Assembly: GCF_900625105.1 (NCBI RefSeq)
Contig: NZ_UYYD01000009.1
Span: 28,973-92,972 of the forward strand
DNA: 64,000 nucleotides
Direction: 5' to 3'
Origin: Agathobaculum sp. Marseille-P7918
Lineage (GTDB): Bacteria; Bacillota; Clostridia; Oscillospirales; Butyricicoccaceae
This document shows positions 17,967-27,479 of the stretch, one piece after another. The notes beneath the pieces were generated by a model. It worked only from the letters and a program-made list of their open reading frames with translations, ran no database searches and was not told the DNA's origin. The position numbers were made by a program, and so were the translations under genes. Numbering within the stretch: position 1 is the stretch's first letter; every line of letters starts with the position of its first letter.

Positions 17967-19664
17967 TTAACGTTCCATATCTCTGTTTTTCATCTTACGC
18001 TCAAGCCGCTCCGATCGCCGCCTTTGCCGCAGTTCTCGATCCATTGTCTTTTCCTGTGCATATTCGTCAAGATAGCCAGACACATCCCGTAGGCCACTCT
18101 CCATCAACCACCAACTGAACTTGTCGCCATAAGCCGCTTCAATGCGTTGGGCTGCTGCTTTCTCTCTGTCAGGTCGAAGTGCCTTCCGCTCCAGATAAAG
18201 CTGCAAGGAATCAAAGCCGGAAGCTTGCTCTTTCAGCTCGGCATACTCAGACAATGCAGCCTCCAGCTCTCCGGCATACTTATTCTCCTGCGCCTCAAGC
18301 CGTTTGAGATTATCTTCATAGCGGTCAATCTGGCGCTGGAAGATATCGCTTGTGGCGTCCTCTGGGTATTCCAGAGAATGAAGCAGCATAGCCTTTTCGC
18401 TTTTTAGCTCCTCTAACTTTTCCGTCAACTCGGCTATTTTGGAGGCAAGCTCACGGTGCCTGACAAAGTGGATCGCAGGAAGGGATTTCTTTTCAGCCAG
18501 TAGGGACTTCCGTTCTTTGGTTGTTTCCTTTATCTGCTGCACAAGGGAGCGGTACTGTGCCAGATTTGGCTTCAGAATATTCAAGGCACCGGTCATCTGT
18601 TTCTTGCTGCTGCGGATATGCCCTAACTGATAGCAGAAGATCAGCATATTTTCCCGCAGCTTTTCCAACGCTTCTGCAATAGCGGGCAGCGTGTTCTTCA
18701 CCGCCTCCGTAATTTTCTTGAACTGCGCCTTCAGTTCCCGCAGGAGCCTGTTGTCCGCCTTGATCTGACGGTTGAGTTCGCACCTGTCGGACACGATACC
18801 TTTCTGTTCCAAAGCACGGGCAATCACGCCCTCGTGGATGGTGGGCTGCTCGTCAATGCCTCGCTCGACAAAGCTGCGGTGGTCGATGCGCTCCTCATGA
18901 CCGTATCGCTCCAAATATTTGTTTGTCACATCTGCCCATGCTTTGCGCCAGATAAGGAGCTGTTCCTCGCTGTTCCAGCGTTCAGAAATGGGATTCTGTC
19001 TCCCGTATTTGGTGCTTTTGGGATACTTGCTGGCACGCTCATATCCATGTTCCTCAGCTGCGGATGGTGTCATATACACTTTCTTCCTGCCTACCTTGTA
19101 CTGGTACTGTTTCTCCCATCCGTCAGCCTGTGCAGCCTTAAACTCGGCAGCGGTAAAGCCCCGTTCCTCACCGTCACGGCTGCAGAGATATTCCTTCTCC
19201 GTTTTGTATTGCCATTTGCCGCTTTCATCAAGCGGGCGCACCGTCAAGAGAATGTGGGCATGTGGATTATGACCCGGTGGATCAGGATCGTGGATTGCCA
19301 GATCGGCGCACATCCCGTCTGCGACAAATTGGTTTTGTACGAAGTCCGTCAACAGCGTCTGCCATTGCTCTAGGGACAACTCTATGGGCAGGGCTACCAC
19401 AAACTCACGGGCTAAGCGGCTGTCCTTGGTTTTCTCGTTTTCCTCCACGGCGTTCCAGAGAACCTCTCGGTCTTGCCATGCGGGTGGGGCCATGTCCGGC
19501 AGGAATACCTCCTGCCACACAAGCCCCTGCTTTCGGGTGTAATCGTGCTGTACTCCGTCATAGTCATTGAGGATGTGGGAGCAGCTGAGATAAGCGGAGG
19601 CTGCACAGGCGGAGCGTCCGGCTCCCCGGCTGACCACCTTTGCCTCCAAGTGGTAAATTGCCAT
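17967..19664 (-). CDS. MobA/MobL-family relaxase (MOBQ type)
   Basis: A 565-residue relaxase. The N-terminus MAIYHLEAKVVSRGAGRSAC with nearby tyrosines and the metal-binding histidine motif DPPGHNPHAHILLT mark a MOBQ/MobA-MobL nickase. The C-terminal half is a long charged coiled coil. It nicks at oriT and leads the strand into a recipient using a helper conjugation system, since no type IV secretion genes are seen here. The non-coding DNA just upstream (19665-20065) is the expected oriT position. A DUF3847 gene lies beyond it on the same strand, as in many clostridial mobilizable elements. Confidence 0.9.
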   Translation of the reverse strand: MAIYHLEAKVVSRGAGRSACAASAYLSCSHILNDYDGVQHDYTRKQGLVWQEVFLPDMAPPAWQDREVLWNAVEENEKTKDSRLAREFVVALPIELSLEQWQTLLTDFVQNQFVADGMCADLAIHDPDPPGHNPHAHILLTVRPLDESGKWQYKTEKEYLCSRDGEERGFTAAEFKAAQADGWEKQYQYKVGRKKVYMTPSAAEEHGYERASKYPKSTKYGRQNPISERWNSEEQLLIWRKAWADVTNKYLERYGHEERIDHRSFVERGIDEQPTIHEGVIARALEQKGIVSDRCELNRQIKADNRLLRELKAQFKKITEAVKNTLPAIAEALEKLRENMLIFCYQLGHIRSSKKQMTGALNILKPNLAQYRSLVQQIKETTKERKSLLAEKKSLPAIHFVRHRELASKIAELTEKLEELKSEKAMLLHSLEYPEDATSDIFQRQIDRYEDNLKRLEAQENKYAGELEAALSEYAELKEQASGFDSLQLYLERKALRPDREKAAAQRIEAAYGDKFSWWLMESGLRDVSGYLDEYAQEKTMDRELRQRRRSERLERKMKNRDMER

Positions 19665-20065
19665 TTGCGTTCACCTCGATTCGTATTTTGTGAGGGGGTG
19701 GTAAAACGCCACCCCTTGGTTTCTGTTTCTCTTTGCAAAGAGAAAATGGGCTGCATTGCTGCCCATATCTGCGATAAAGCTGCCGGTGGCAGGTTTTCGC
19801 AGGCAGGAGGCGGGCAGAGTATCTGCCGGATTGGTGCGACAAGCAGCAATCTCTGCATCAGCAGAAGCGCCGACTGCACAGGGAATGCTGACTTGCGGCA
19901 TTTCCTGCCCTCTCTGGAGAAGTGTCCGATGGACAGTTCGTGAAGAGCGCACGAGCCCGACCAACGGAAGGGATACCACCGCCTGCTTCGCAGGTGGTGA
20001 GTAAGTGCGCCCTTCGGGATAAAAAAGGAAGGGACGCCCCGGTTGCCCGGAACGCCCCTCGCAGA
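19665..20065. other. non-coding region upstream of the relaxase, candidate oriT
   Basis: 400 bases without a gene. They contain a hairpin GGGGTGG-TAAAACG-CCACCCC at 19695-19715, 31 bases from the relaxase start, and a second hairpin around 19975-20000 (ACCACC...GGTGGT around CCTGC/GCAGG). Relaxases of this class nick beside a hairpin directly upstream of their gene, so the first hairpin is the best oriT candidate. The nick site itself cannot be read from one sequence. Confidence 0.5.
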
Positions 20066-20272
20066 TTAGTGTAGCTTCTCATATAACAAGTCCTCTAATT
20101 TTTCAAGCTCCATTTGCTGAGCCTCTGGAAATACTTTCTCCAAAACAGCGCCCTCCTGAATCAAGCGTCTGGTACGGGCCTTTCGCTCTTTCGCCCGATC
20201 CCGCATTTGTGCCTCCTCCAATCGGTGCTTGGCCTGCAATTCTTCCTTGGTCATGATCTTTTTATTTGCCAT
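20066..20272 (-). CDS. DUF3847 small charged protein
   Basis: A 68-residue, strongly charged helical protein (MTKEELQAKHRLEEAQMRD, basic middle KERKARTRRL, C-terminal LEKLEDLLYEKL). This DUF3847 type is encoded beside MobA/L relaxases in many Firmicute transposons, so a relaxosome or mobilization accessory role is plausible (inference). RBS AAAGGAGCC is clear. Confidence 0.75.
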   Translation of the reverse strand: MANKKIMTKEELQAKHRLEEAQMRDRAKERKARTRRLIQEGAVLEKVFPEAQQMELEKLEDLLYEKLH

Positions 20273-20457
20273 ATCTGGCTCCTTTCTGCCGCTGGGCGGC
20301 TTCGTGATAGTAAAAAGCAGGGAACTGGTATCACACAGATACCAACTCCCTGCAGAACTGATGGTAAATTGTTTTCCTCATTCTGAGAATTGCCAATTTG
20401 GTAGCAAAGACGGATTGTATTGCCACCAACATAGTAGTAAAATCAAGAAAAGTAATT

Positions 20458-20832
20458 TCAAAAGCCGTCTGCAAAATCCAGCGCAGCTGAAATGTCCTCC
20501 TCGGTTTCCTCCGAAACAAGAGCAGCGGCAGGCTGTGCGCTCTGCATAAGCTGTAGGATACCGCCAAGGCTTACCGGCGTACAGCTCTGCAAGCTGCGTG
20601 AGATGGTATCCTCGATCCGGCTGAGGAAAGCGTCCTCCTTCTCCCGTGTTTCCAGATAGGGATCATCGGCAAGCTGCTTGCTACGGTCAAAGTAAGCGTT
20701 GACCGCCGAAACGACTGCCTTGCTGACTGAACGATATTCTCGCCTGTCAAGGCTCTGCAAATGCTCCCACGCCCTGCGGTCTGCTTCGTTCTCCAGATTC
20801 AGCCGAAGTGTTGTTGTGTAGATTTGCTTCAT
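20458..20832 (-). CDS. StbB/ParR-like partition adaptor
   Basis: A 124-residue protein that begins with a ribbon-helix-helix-like segment (YTTTLRLNLENEADRRAWEHL, SVSKAVVSAVNAYFD) and ends in an acidic disordered tail (ETEEDISAALDFADGF). The gene overlaps the ParM-like gene by four bases downstream of it, the order of par operons in clostridial elements. It would bind a centromere (the TGTACGG repeats at 21805-22020 are candidates) and couple it to ParM filaments through the acidic tail. Confidence 0.7.
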   Translation of the reverse strand: MKQIYTTTLRLNLENEADRRAWEHLQSLDRREYRSVSKAVVSAVNAYFDRSKQLADDPYLETREKEDAFLSRIEDTISRSLQSCTPVSLGGILQLMQSAQPAAALVSEETEEDISAALDFADGF

Positions 20833-21758
20833 ACAAGATCGCCTTTCTTTTGCATTTTCTGTGCAGACAGCAGCTCATAGCCCTTGGCTGTGGCGCAGAT
20901 GTCATCATTGATCATCACCCGGCTGGCATCATATTCTCCGAAATTCTTCACCATGCAGCTTCCACCGCCGACAACATAGAGCCTCATCAGTTCCGGGTCA
21001 TACTCATGCTCACGCAGTCTGCGGAAGATGCCTGCGGTGTAATCCCTCGCTGTGTTCTGGATAGCAGTTAGGTAGCGTTCGCTGATGTCTGCCGTCCCAA
21101 AGCGAATCACACGCTCCAGAATCGTATCATCTACCGATGCGCCAAACTGCCGCATGAGATTTTCCCGGACAGCAATCATGCACTGGTTTGTCCCGTACTT
21201 CTCCGTGAAGCACTTCTGAGATAGCGGACGGCGCTCGTTGATATACATGACATTCATCGTTCCGTTGCCAATGTCGCAAAGCATATTGATGCCCTTGAAT
21301 CCCCGCAGTCTGTCCGCCACAGCGGAGAAGCCCTGCGGGAAGATGTCCGCTCCGGCAAACTCCACATGATAGCTGACACCACGGAAAATGAAATCCGCCA
21401 TTTCATTCTGCAACAGGTACGCCTTGAAGCTATCCTTCTGTTCGCTGACCCAAGTAAGAGGGAGCCCCGCCGCCAAATGCACACGGGCAGAGGTCTGCTT
21501 GCGGATATTCAGCTCTCTTGCAATGGCAGCAAGGGTCAGAATATAGTAGTCACCGTCTGTCATTTTGTCAGAGATAAACTCCTTGTGACCTTCGCCCACG
21601 GTGTAATAGCTGCCGTTGTAGACAAGCAGATTGCTTTTGAAGGTCGGCTCCTTGTCAGAGATGATCACGCCCGTAGGAAAGCAGCAATGTGCAGTCTTGA
21701 TATTCCCATAGCCGTGGTCGATGCCGATGATTATAGGGTTATTGTTCATATAGTTCAT
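20829..21758 (-). CDS. parM: ParM/StbA-like actin-family partition ATPase
   Basis: A 309-residue actin-like ATPase. The ATG at 21758 follows AAAGGACAAACT; a longer upstream frame crosses the repeat region and is not believed. Phosphate 1 motif GIDHGYGNIKTA, phosphate 2 LCDIGNGTMNVMYI, and adenosine motif LYVVGGGSCMVKNF mark the actin fold of ParM/Alp proteins. With the adaptor gene behind it, it would push element copies apart, which only makes sense if the element has a replicating circular stage. Confidence 0.85.
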   Translation of the reverse strand: MNYMNNNPIIIGIDHGYGNIKTAHCCFPTGVIISDKEPTFKSNLLVYNGSYYTVGEGHKEFISDKMTDGDYYILTLAAIARELNIRKQTSARVHLAAGLPLTWVSEQKDSFKAYLLQNEMADFIFRGVSYHVEFAGADIFPQGFSAVADRLRGFKGINMLCDIGNGTMNVMYINERRPLSQKCFTEKYGTNQCMIAVRENLMRQFGASVDDTILERVIRFGTADISERYLTAIQNTARDYTAGIFRRLREHEYDPELMRLYVVGGGSCMVKNFGEYDASRVMINDDICATAKGYELLSAQKMQKKGDLV

Positions 21759-21804
21759 AGTTTGTCCTTTCTGCCGCTGTGCGGCCTTGAAAATAGATTG
21801 TTTG

Positions 21805-22020
21805 TGTACGGCTCTGTACGGTAAACGCCAGTGCTGTACGCCGCTGTACACCGATTGGTCTTTGGATTTTGCGTTTGCTTTGTCAAATCGCTGTTTATAC
21901 CGCAAGAAAATGCGGTAATCGCAGCACATTGCACATAAAGAACGCTGATTTTGCGGTAAAATAGCTTTTTGAAAACGGAGTTGAGAACTGCCGTACATCG
22001 TGTACGGCATGTACGGCAGT
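21805..22020. repeat. TGTACGG repeats and 12-bp inverted repeat upstream of parM
   Basis: Exact copies of TGTACGG (or its complement CCGTACA) occur at 21805, 21815, 21991, 22001 and 22010, with variants at 21835 and 21845. At 21988-22020 the outer copies form an inverted repeat, arm ACTGCCGTACAT. The region lies between the P4-type primase gene and parM. It could be the par centromere/operator or a replication origin. Its AT-rich middle (21855-21985) carries a GCGGTA repeat as well. Confidence 0.65.
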
Positions 22021-22041
22021 TTTGAAGTCCAGTTCTCATAT

Positions 22042-23367
22042 TTAATAAGGAAGCAAGTTCATCGCCTCCACTCCGATAAATCCACGCACCCGCTTTCCGG
22101 CTGCGTACACATTGTTGGTAGCCTCCACATTATAAAGCCGTTCATTCTGGGCCAGCTCTGAGCTGATACGATTTGCTGACATAGGCTTTTGTGCGTTGTC
22201 CTCGCACCAGCGGAGATAGGCTTCATAGATAGCCTTGGAGCTGGCTTCGCTGTCGGCCTTAAAGCGGATATAGCCCTCGGATTGCAAAAACTCGATCACA
22301 TTGTTGCTGCTGCGCTTTACTGTCTCCATATTTTCTTTGGCTCTATCGCTGATGGTGAACTGATACTCGTTCCCAATCAACCGCCGCAGACCCTCCAGAC
22401 ACCACAAAAAGATGCCCTCACGCTCCTGTGTCAGCTTATCCACCAGAAATGGATCATCGGCTCGTCCTGCTGGCCTGTCCTTGGTGGTCAACACGATCTG
22501 CCTGCGGAAGAAGCCGTCTGACTTGTCGTGCAAAGCGGTTAAAGCGCCGTTGCCGAAGCAAAGAAAGCGGACATAAAGCTGGCTCTGATAGCTTTGAACA
22601 CCCTTGCGTTCCATATCCATCTTGCACTCTGAGGTCACGATGGATTTGATATAGTTGGTCTTGGGCAGGGCACTCATATCCATATCGTCATCCACCATCA
22701 GCAGCTTGTTTTCCAGGTCTGCACGGCTGAAACGGTTGTTCTCTACCTTCTGGATGCTGGTGGTATTCATGTTATCTCCCAGCATGGAGCGCATTACAAG
22801 TCCGATTCGACTCTTTCCTTCGCCGCCCTTACCAATCATCAGGAGCATTTTCTGCCCCTTTGTGGTAGGCAATAGGCAGTAGCCCATATACTCCTGCAAG
22901 GTGGGAATGTCCTCCGGGACAAGCAGCTCGGATAAAAATTGCAGCCAGCGCACAGGCGGCGGTGCATCGGGGAGATAGGCCACACTCAGACGGTTGTTGC
23001 AATAGCTTTTGTCCTCGGTGAAACGCCCATCCAGAAAGAGTGTCCCGTTTGCCACATGGATACGGTCAGTCTCGATGGGCAGGGGCGGCGAATAGGCTTG
23101 CAGCTTGATACTGGCCAGCAGATTTGCCACCACCTTGGAAAGCCCGGAGGTCAGACAGCCGGAGATCTCCTCCAGAATGAGATTGCCGATTTGCGCCTCG
23201 TCCTCAATCAGTCCATCCACTGTGAACAGCCTTCCTCTGACACATTTCATGGGATGCTTTTTTAAGAACTGCTGACAAAACAGCACTTCGTTGATGCGTT
23301 TTCCATCATACCAATCGGGAATGCTTTCTTCAGGCGGCATAACCATTGGGGTATTCAATTCGTCCAT
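22042..23367 (-). CDS. P4/D5-type replicative helicase-primase protein
   Basis: A 441-residue protein of the D5/P4 superfamily 3 helicase class: a D5_N-like domain (residues 100-180), then P-loop LLMIGKGGEGKSRIGLV (Walker A around residue 195), Walker B LLMVDDDMDM, and an SF3 C motif in LYVRFLCFGNGAL. The C-terminus holds a winged helix (LRWCEDNAQKPMSANRI). It works with the CHC2 zinc-finger protein encoded upstream (38-base overlap) to start replication of the mobile element after transfer or excision. Confidence 0.85.
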   Translation of the reverse strand: MDELNTPMVMPPEESIPDWYDGKRINEVLFCQQFLKKHPMKCVRGRLFTVDGLIEDEAQIGNLILEEISGCLTSGLSKVVANLLASIKLQAYSPPLPIETDRIHVANGTLFLDGRFTEDKSYCNNRLSVAYLPDAPPPVRWLQFLSELLVPEDIPTLQEYMGYCLLPTTKGQKMLLMIGKGGEGKSRIGLVMRSMLGDNMNTTSIQKVENNRFSRADLENKLLMVDDDMDMSALPKTNYIKSIVTSECKMDMERKGVQSYQSQLYVRFLCFGNGALTALHDKSDGFFRRQIVLTTKDRPAGRADDPFLVDKLTQEREGIFLWCLEGLRRLIGNEYQFTISDRAKENMETVKRSSNNVIEFLQSEGYIRFKADSEASSKAIYEAYLRWCEDNAQKPMSANRISSELAQNERLYNVEATNNVYAAGKRVRGFIGVEAMNLLPY

Positions 23368-23965
23368 AGGTTTCCTCCTTTCGCAGTTGTTCCAGACGCT
23401 CCTTTAGTGCTATGATTTCACCATCCGTCATCCAGTCCTGTACAATTTCCCGACGCTCATAGCTGTCACCAAAGGTGAGAATGTTCAGTTCATATTCAAT
23501 CTGACTGAGCTTGTGGCAGGCTTCCACGAATAAATCATGGACTGGCTCATCCGGCGTTTGCGGCGCATAGTATGCTTTCCATTCCTCCAAGCAACGGTAA
23601 TAGTCCGATAAAACAGAAAAGCACAGACGCTCGTTTTCTTTGAGCTTCTGTGCTTCTGTTCGGATACGCTTTGCATTGAGTGCCGCTGCGCTGGGCGGCT
23701 TGTCCGGGTCAAGATGAAAGTCTATCACCAGCTTCATGGCTGCGTCGTAGGGCTTGAGATCAAACAACCTTGCAGTGAAGTCAATGACATCTCCATGCTC
23801 TCCGCAGGTAAAGCAATAATAATGGTCGTTTGCCACATACAAGCTGGGGTGTCTGTCATTGTGAAAGGGGCAGAGCGCCTTGCCGTGCCGGTTGACCTCA
23901 AGGCCATACGCCTGTGCCGCTTCCCGCAGGCTGACGTTGTTTTTTACGGTTTCGAATAAATTCAT
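23330..23965 (-). CDS. CHC2 zinc-finger primase-type protein
   Basis: A 211-residue protein. ATG 23965 is preceded by AAAGGAGGACAC. The N-terminus has a DnaG-like CHC2 zinc finger: LCPFHNDRHPSLYV and YYCFTCGEHGDVIDF. The C-terminal half is helical and lacks a TOPRIM domain, so it is a split or shortened primase that likely cooperates with the P4-type helicase downstream. The pair is a standard replication module of Tn-like mobilizable elements in Clostridia. Confidence 0.88.
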   Translation of the reverse strand: MNLFETVKNNVSLREAAQAYGLEVNRHGKALCPFHNDRHPSLYVANDHYYCFTCGEHGDVIDFTARLFDLKPYDAAMKLVIDFHLDPDKPPSAAALNAKRIRTEAQKLKENERLCFSVLSDYYRCLEEWKAYYAPQTPDEPVHDLFVEACHKLSQIEYELNILTFGDSYERREIVQDWMTDGEIIALKERLEQLRKEETYGRIEYPNGYAA

Positions 23966-24048
23966 GTGTCCTCCTTTGCGTAGAAAAAGCGGCTTGCCCT
24001 GATATAAGGCAAACCGCTTCCTCAAAATTTATTGTTTTATTGGAAATA

Positions 24049-26097
24049 TTAAGCCGGAGAGGTAACTGTCTCCGCTGCCAGTTTTTCCTTCCTGTTCGCT
24101 GCATTGCGAACCCGCTGGCCTTTGATATGCCCCTCATATCGGCACTCATCACTGCAATACTTGACATTGCTTCTTGTGGTGGAAAAGGTCTTACCGCAGT
24201 TTTCACAAGTGCAGTCACGCCGCCTGTTTTCTGCCGCTTCCTGCCGGTAGAACTTCGCCCGGCAATTCGGTCCGCAGAACATAGCAGCCGAGCTTTTGGA
24301 TTCAAATCCCTGACCGCAGCACTTACAGGTTAGCTGAAAAGGCTGCCCAACGGTGTGCTTCCCGGCCTTAATCAACTGATAGCGCTCCCGGCTTTTGATG
24401 CGATGCTGGCGTAGCTGCTCCTGCCGCTTGATTTCCTCTGCTGTCAGCTCCGGGGCAGGAAGTTCAAACTTTCCGATGAATTTCAGGAAGATTTCTACCT
24501 CCTGCGTTCTGTCCCCGTCGATGCGCTCCGGGGCATGAACGATGATTTTATCAATAAATTCATTGATCATCGGTGTAGTCAGCTCGGAGAAATCGGTGTA
24601 CTTTTCTGCCAAAGCAAGGAACTGCTCTACACGGGCAGTATCTTCCTCATAGCTCGTCAGGCTTTCCTCCGTTTCTGCAATCTGTGCGGAAAGGTTTTTC
24701 TGTTCGACTTCGTACTCAGCAAGCAGGCTGTCAAAGCGTTCCTCAGAAATTCGGCCTACGGCAAAGGATTCATAGAGCTTTTTAATGATCGTATCCAGCT
24801 CACTGTGGCGCTTACGGTCTTTGTTCAGCTTTCGTTTGGCATCTTTGGCCGCCTCCACCTGCCTGACCTGTGAAGCGGCTCGTATCTTCTCGGTGAATTT
24901 TTCCCGATCTGCTATGGCAAGCTGGCTGACAGTGCGGATTGTCTCTAAAATAAGGATACGCAGCGACTTAGTGGTAATATAGTGCCCGCAGCAGTCCTTT
25001 CCATGCTTCTGATGTGCCAGTGTATAAGAGGAGCAGTCAAAGAAATCCGACGGATACGGAGTGCCTTCTGTACCGCCTCTGGAACGATGATTATACATCT
25101 TTGCGCCGCAGTCCGCACAGTATAAAAGCCCGGTCAGGGGATTGGCTTCGCCTATGGTATCAATACGCCGTGGCGTTTTCCGCAGTTGCTGAGCAAGCTC
25201 CCATGTTTCCGGCTCGATAATGGCCTCATGGGTGTTCTCGAAGATCAGCCAGTCCTCCTTGGGATTAGGAATAGAGGTCTTGTCCTTATATGACAGCTTG
25301 TGGGAACGGAAATTGACCGTATGCCCCATATACTCAGGCTTAGACAATATCTGCCCCACAATATAGCCGCTCCAGTTATAAGGATATGCGAACTCGGTCT
25401 TACTTTTCCAAACGCCAATGCCTTTCCTTGCAAAATAGACCGCCGGAGCTTCTACCTTATCTTCAAAAAGGATTCTGGCAATGTCATAGGGGCCTTTTCC
25501 CTCGATGGTCAGACGGAAGATGCGCCGCACAACGGCGGCGGCCTCCTCGTCAATCAACCAATGGTGCTTGTCGTTCGGGTCTTTCTTATAGCCGTAGATG
25601 GCACTGTTGGTGGTAGGCTTGCCTGATTCCCCCTTCACACGGATAGCGGTTTTCTGCTTGCGGCTCAGATCACGCAAGTACCACTCGTTCATGATGTTGA
25701 GGAACGGAGCAAATTCATTGCTGTTCTGGTCGTTGCTGTCCACGCTGTTGGCGATGGCAATAAAATGAATGCCATGCTGACGGAACATAACCTCCGTGTA
25801 AAAGCCGGTCTGCAAGTAGTCACGTCCGATTCGGGACATATCCTTTACGATCACACGAGCCACCTTGCCAGCTTCAATGTCTGCCACCAGCTTTTTCCAT
25901 GCCGGTCTTTCAAATGTGCCGCCTGAGAATCCGTCGTCCGTGTAATGGGCAAAGTTTGTGTACCCCTGCTGTGCGCAATAGCCCTCCAAGTATTTCTTTT
26001 GATTCACAATGGAGTTGCTATCCCCAATCTGGTCATCGTCACGGGAAAGTCGTTCGTATAAGGCGGTGATCTTGTCCTCAGTCTGAATGATGCTCAT
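24049..26097 (-). CDS. large serine recombinase (TnpX-like) with extra C-terminal zinc fingers
   Basis: A 682-residue, apparently intact recombinase. Catalytic region ITALYERLSRDDD (Ser near residue 18), SNSIVNQKK, VKDMSRIGRDYL, recombinase domain with TNSAIYGYKKDP, zinc ribbon LLYCADCGAKM, long coiled coil (about 430-500). The last 110 residues add two FCS-like zinc fingers (CKCCGQGF...FCGPNCR and CENCGKTF...YCSDECR), making it longer than the usual 530-560. It presumably excises and inserts the inner element at GA sites. It follows a TnpW-like gene with a four-base overlap. Confidence 0.92.
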   Translation of the reverse strand: MSIIQTEDKITALYERLSRDDDQIGDSNSIVNQKKYLEGYCAQQGYTNFAHYTDDGFSGGTFERPAWKKLVADIEAGKVARVIVKDMSRIGRDYLQTGFYTEVMFRQHGIHFIAIANSVDSNDQNSNEFAPFLNIMNEWYLRDLSRKQKTAIRVKGESGKPTTNSAIYGYKKDPNDKHHWLIDEEAAAVVRRIFRLTIEGKGPYDIARILFEDKVEAPAVYFARKGIGVWKSKTEFAYPYNWSGYIVGQILSKPEYMGHTVNFRSHKLSYKDKTSIPNPKEDWLIFENTHEAIIEPETWELAQQLRKTPRRIDTIGEANPLTGLLYCADCGAKMYNHRSRGGTEGTPYPSDFFDCSSYTLAHQKHGKDCCGHYITTKSLRILILETIRTVSQLAIADREKFTEKIRAASQVRQVEAAKDAKRKLNKDRKRHSELDTIIKKLYESFAVGRISEERFDSLLAEYEVEQKNLSAQIAETEESLTSYEEDTARVEQFLALAEKYTDFSELTTPMINEFIDKIIVHAPERIDGDRTQEVEIFLKFIGKFELPAPELTAEEIKRQEQLRQHRIKSRERYQLIKAGKHTVGQPFQLTCKCCGQGFESKSSAAMFCGPNCRAKFYRQEAAENRRRDCTCENCGKTFSTTRSNVKYCSDECRYEGHIKGQRVRNAANRKEKLAAETVTSPA

Positions 26098-26303
26098 GAT
26101 GCGCTCCTTTCAGACTGACGGCTCATTTGTGGTACACCAATTATATCACAAGTTCCGTCGTTTGTAACTACTTCGTTGCGTATCATTCGTAAAATTTTAT
26201 CCTCCATTGTCTCTTTCCCACTTTCACTGAAAGCGACTCTCACCTTGTAGGTGGTGCCGCCAATACGTCTTATCATATACTGTGCCTGTTTGTTTTTATC
26301 CAT
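26094..26303 (-). CDS. TnpW-like small transposon protein
   Basis: A 69-residue protein. Start ATG 26303 follows AAGGAGGAACGCT. It has the short TnpW pattern: a beta segment MIRRIGGTTYKVRVAFSE followed by a helix ETMEDKILRMIRNEV. Proteins of this kind precede large serine recombinase genes in Tn4451-type elements; the exact role is unknown. It overlaps the recombinase start by four bases. A second, related protein lies at 30447-30704 before the outer recombinase. Confidence 0.75.
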   Translation of the reverse strand: MDKNKQAQYMIRRIGGTTYKVRVAFSESGKETMEDKILRMIRNEVVTNDGTCDIIGVPQMSRQSERSAS

Positions 26304-26553
26304 AGCGTTCCTCCTTGAAAAATTCATGTTCGTTTGATATACTAATGGTGGTTCCGACTGATGTAAGTCGGTGGCATCTTGTGTCATGTTTCATAAAGCT
26401 ACCGCAACTTGCGTCCTCCTTTCTCTTGATACGGGTTGAAAAAGTAACCTAAATAACCGCTTATCAGATTACCCTCTCACTAATAGGAGAAATCCGGGGT
26501 GTAAATCGGAACTGTTTTTGAAAGAAATTCAAAAAATTTTCGGAGGTGAGGTC

Positions 26554-27432
26554 ATGACAGATGAAAATAGAACATTTCTCCTGTTCCCGGATGACGGTGA
26601 TGACCTAACCGAATGGGATGAAGCCTCCGATCTGACGATACAAAACGAGCAGTTAGAGGAAATCCTCTCCGAAGAACGAGCCTTAGAGCTGGAAAGAGAG
26701 CTGGAGCAGGACGAAAACCCAAGGGACTACACCGTAGAACTGGAGGACGAAGAGGAAGAAGCTGCTCCTGTCAGCGAAAAACGCTTAAAGCGCCAGATAC
26801 GGGCAGAGGCGTTGGCACGGCTGGAGGATGCTGCAAGAACAGAGGACGACTTTCGATACGTTGTCAGCGAATGGGACAGGTTGGATCGGAATCGGGAACG
26901 ACGGGAGCGTGACCATGAAAATCTCCGGGGAGATGTTCCGTTAGAATACATGGCAGTTCCCAATCCGAAGATGATTCCGCTGTATTTGAATCTGCCACGA
27001 TACCGCCAGCTTGCCAGCGGCAATTTTCTGGATATCATTTTTTCTTGCCCCTATGAACTGCATGAGTTGGTTGCAAGCTCATTTATTTCTGAGCTGATAC
27101 GCAGCCTTACCATTGATCAGAAGGAAGTGCTGTATTACCTGTCCATCCGGCAGTACAGCACCATACAGGTGGGTATGATACGGGGACAGACAGACCGAAA
27201 CATTAGAAAGCTCCGAAAGAATATCCACAAGAAGCTGCAAAGAGCGGTTTATGATTACCTTTTGGAAAAACAGAACGACTGTGGAAGCCTAACGCTGCGG
27301 GAACGGCAGTTCTTAGAGGAATATGGGCTTTTGCTGAAAGCCTATGGCAAGGACGCCGTTATCCTCCGGGAGAACAAATCAAAGCCGAGGAAAAAGAAAG
27401 CTGCCCTTGGCAGCAGCAAGGACAGCGAATGA
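26554..27432 (+). CDS. sigma-70 region 4-like protein of mobile element
   Basis: A 292-residue protein. ATG 26554 follows CGGAGGTGAGGTC. The N-terminal 100 residues are very acidic (EDEEEEAAPVSEK). The middle is hydrophobic-helical (PLYLNLPRYRQLASGNFLDI). The C-terminus has a region-4-like helix-turn-helix (LTIDQKEVLYYLSIRQYSTI, then RGQTDRNIRKLRKNIHKKL). It looks like a transposon-borne sigma-like or transcription regulator. It heads a three-gene plus-strand operon with the DUF6076-like and AlbA-type genes. Confidence 0.6.
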   Translation: MTDENRTFLLFPDDGDDLTEWDEASDLTIQNEQLEEILSEERALELERELEQDENPRDYTVELEDEEEEAAPVSEKRLKRQIRAEALARLEDAARTEDDFRYVVSEWDRLDRNRERRERDHENLRGDVPLEYMAVPNPKMIPLYLNLPRYRQLASGNFLDIIFSCPYELHELVASSFISELIRSLTIDQKEVLYYLSIRQYSTIQVGMIRGQTDRNIRKLRKNIHKKLQRAVYDYLLEKQNDCGSLTLRERQFLEEYGLLLKAYGKDAVILRENKSKPRKKKAALGSSKDSE

Positions 27433-27479
27433 TCTGATTGAATTTGATAAGCAGATGACCGAAAGGAAGGATTTGCGTT

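Noticed and set aside
20829..22010. Longer 393-residue form of the ParM-like protein
   Set aside because: The extra 84 residues are encoded by the repeat region and do not match the family; the ATG at 21758 has a proper ribosome binding site.
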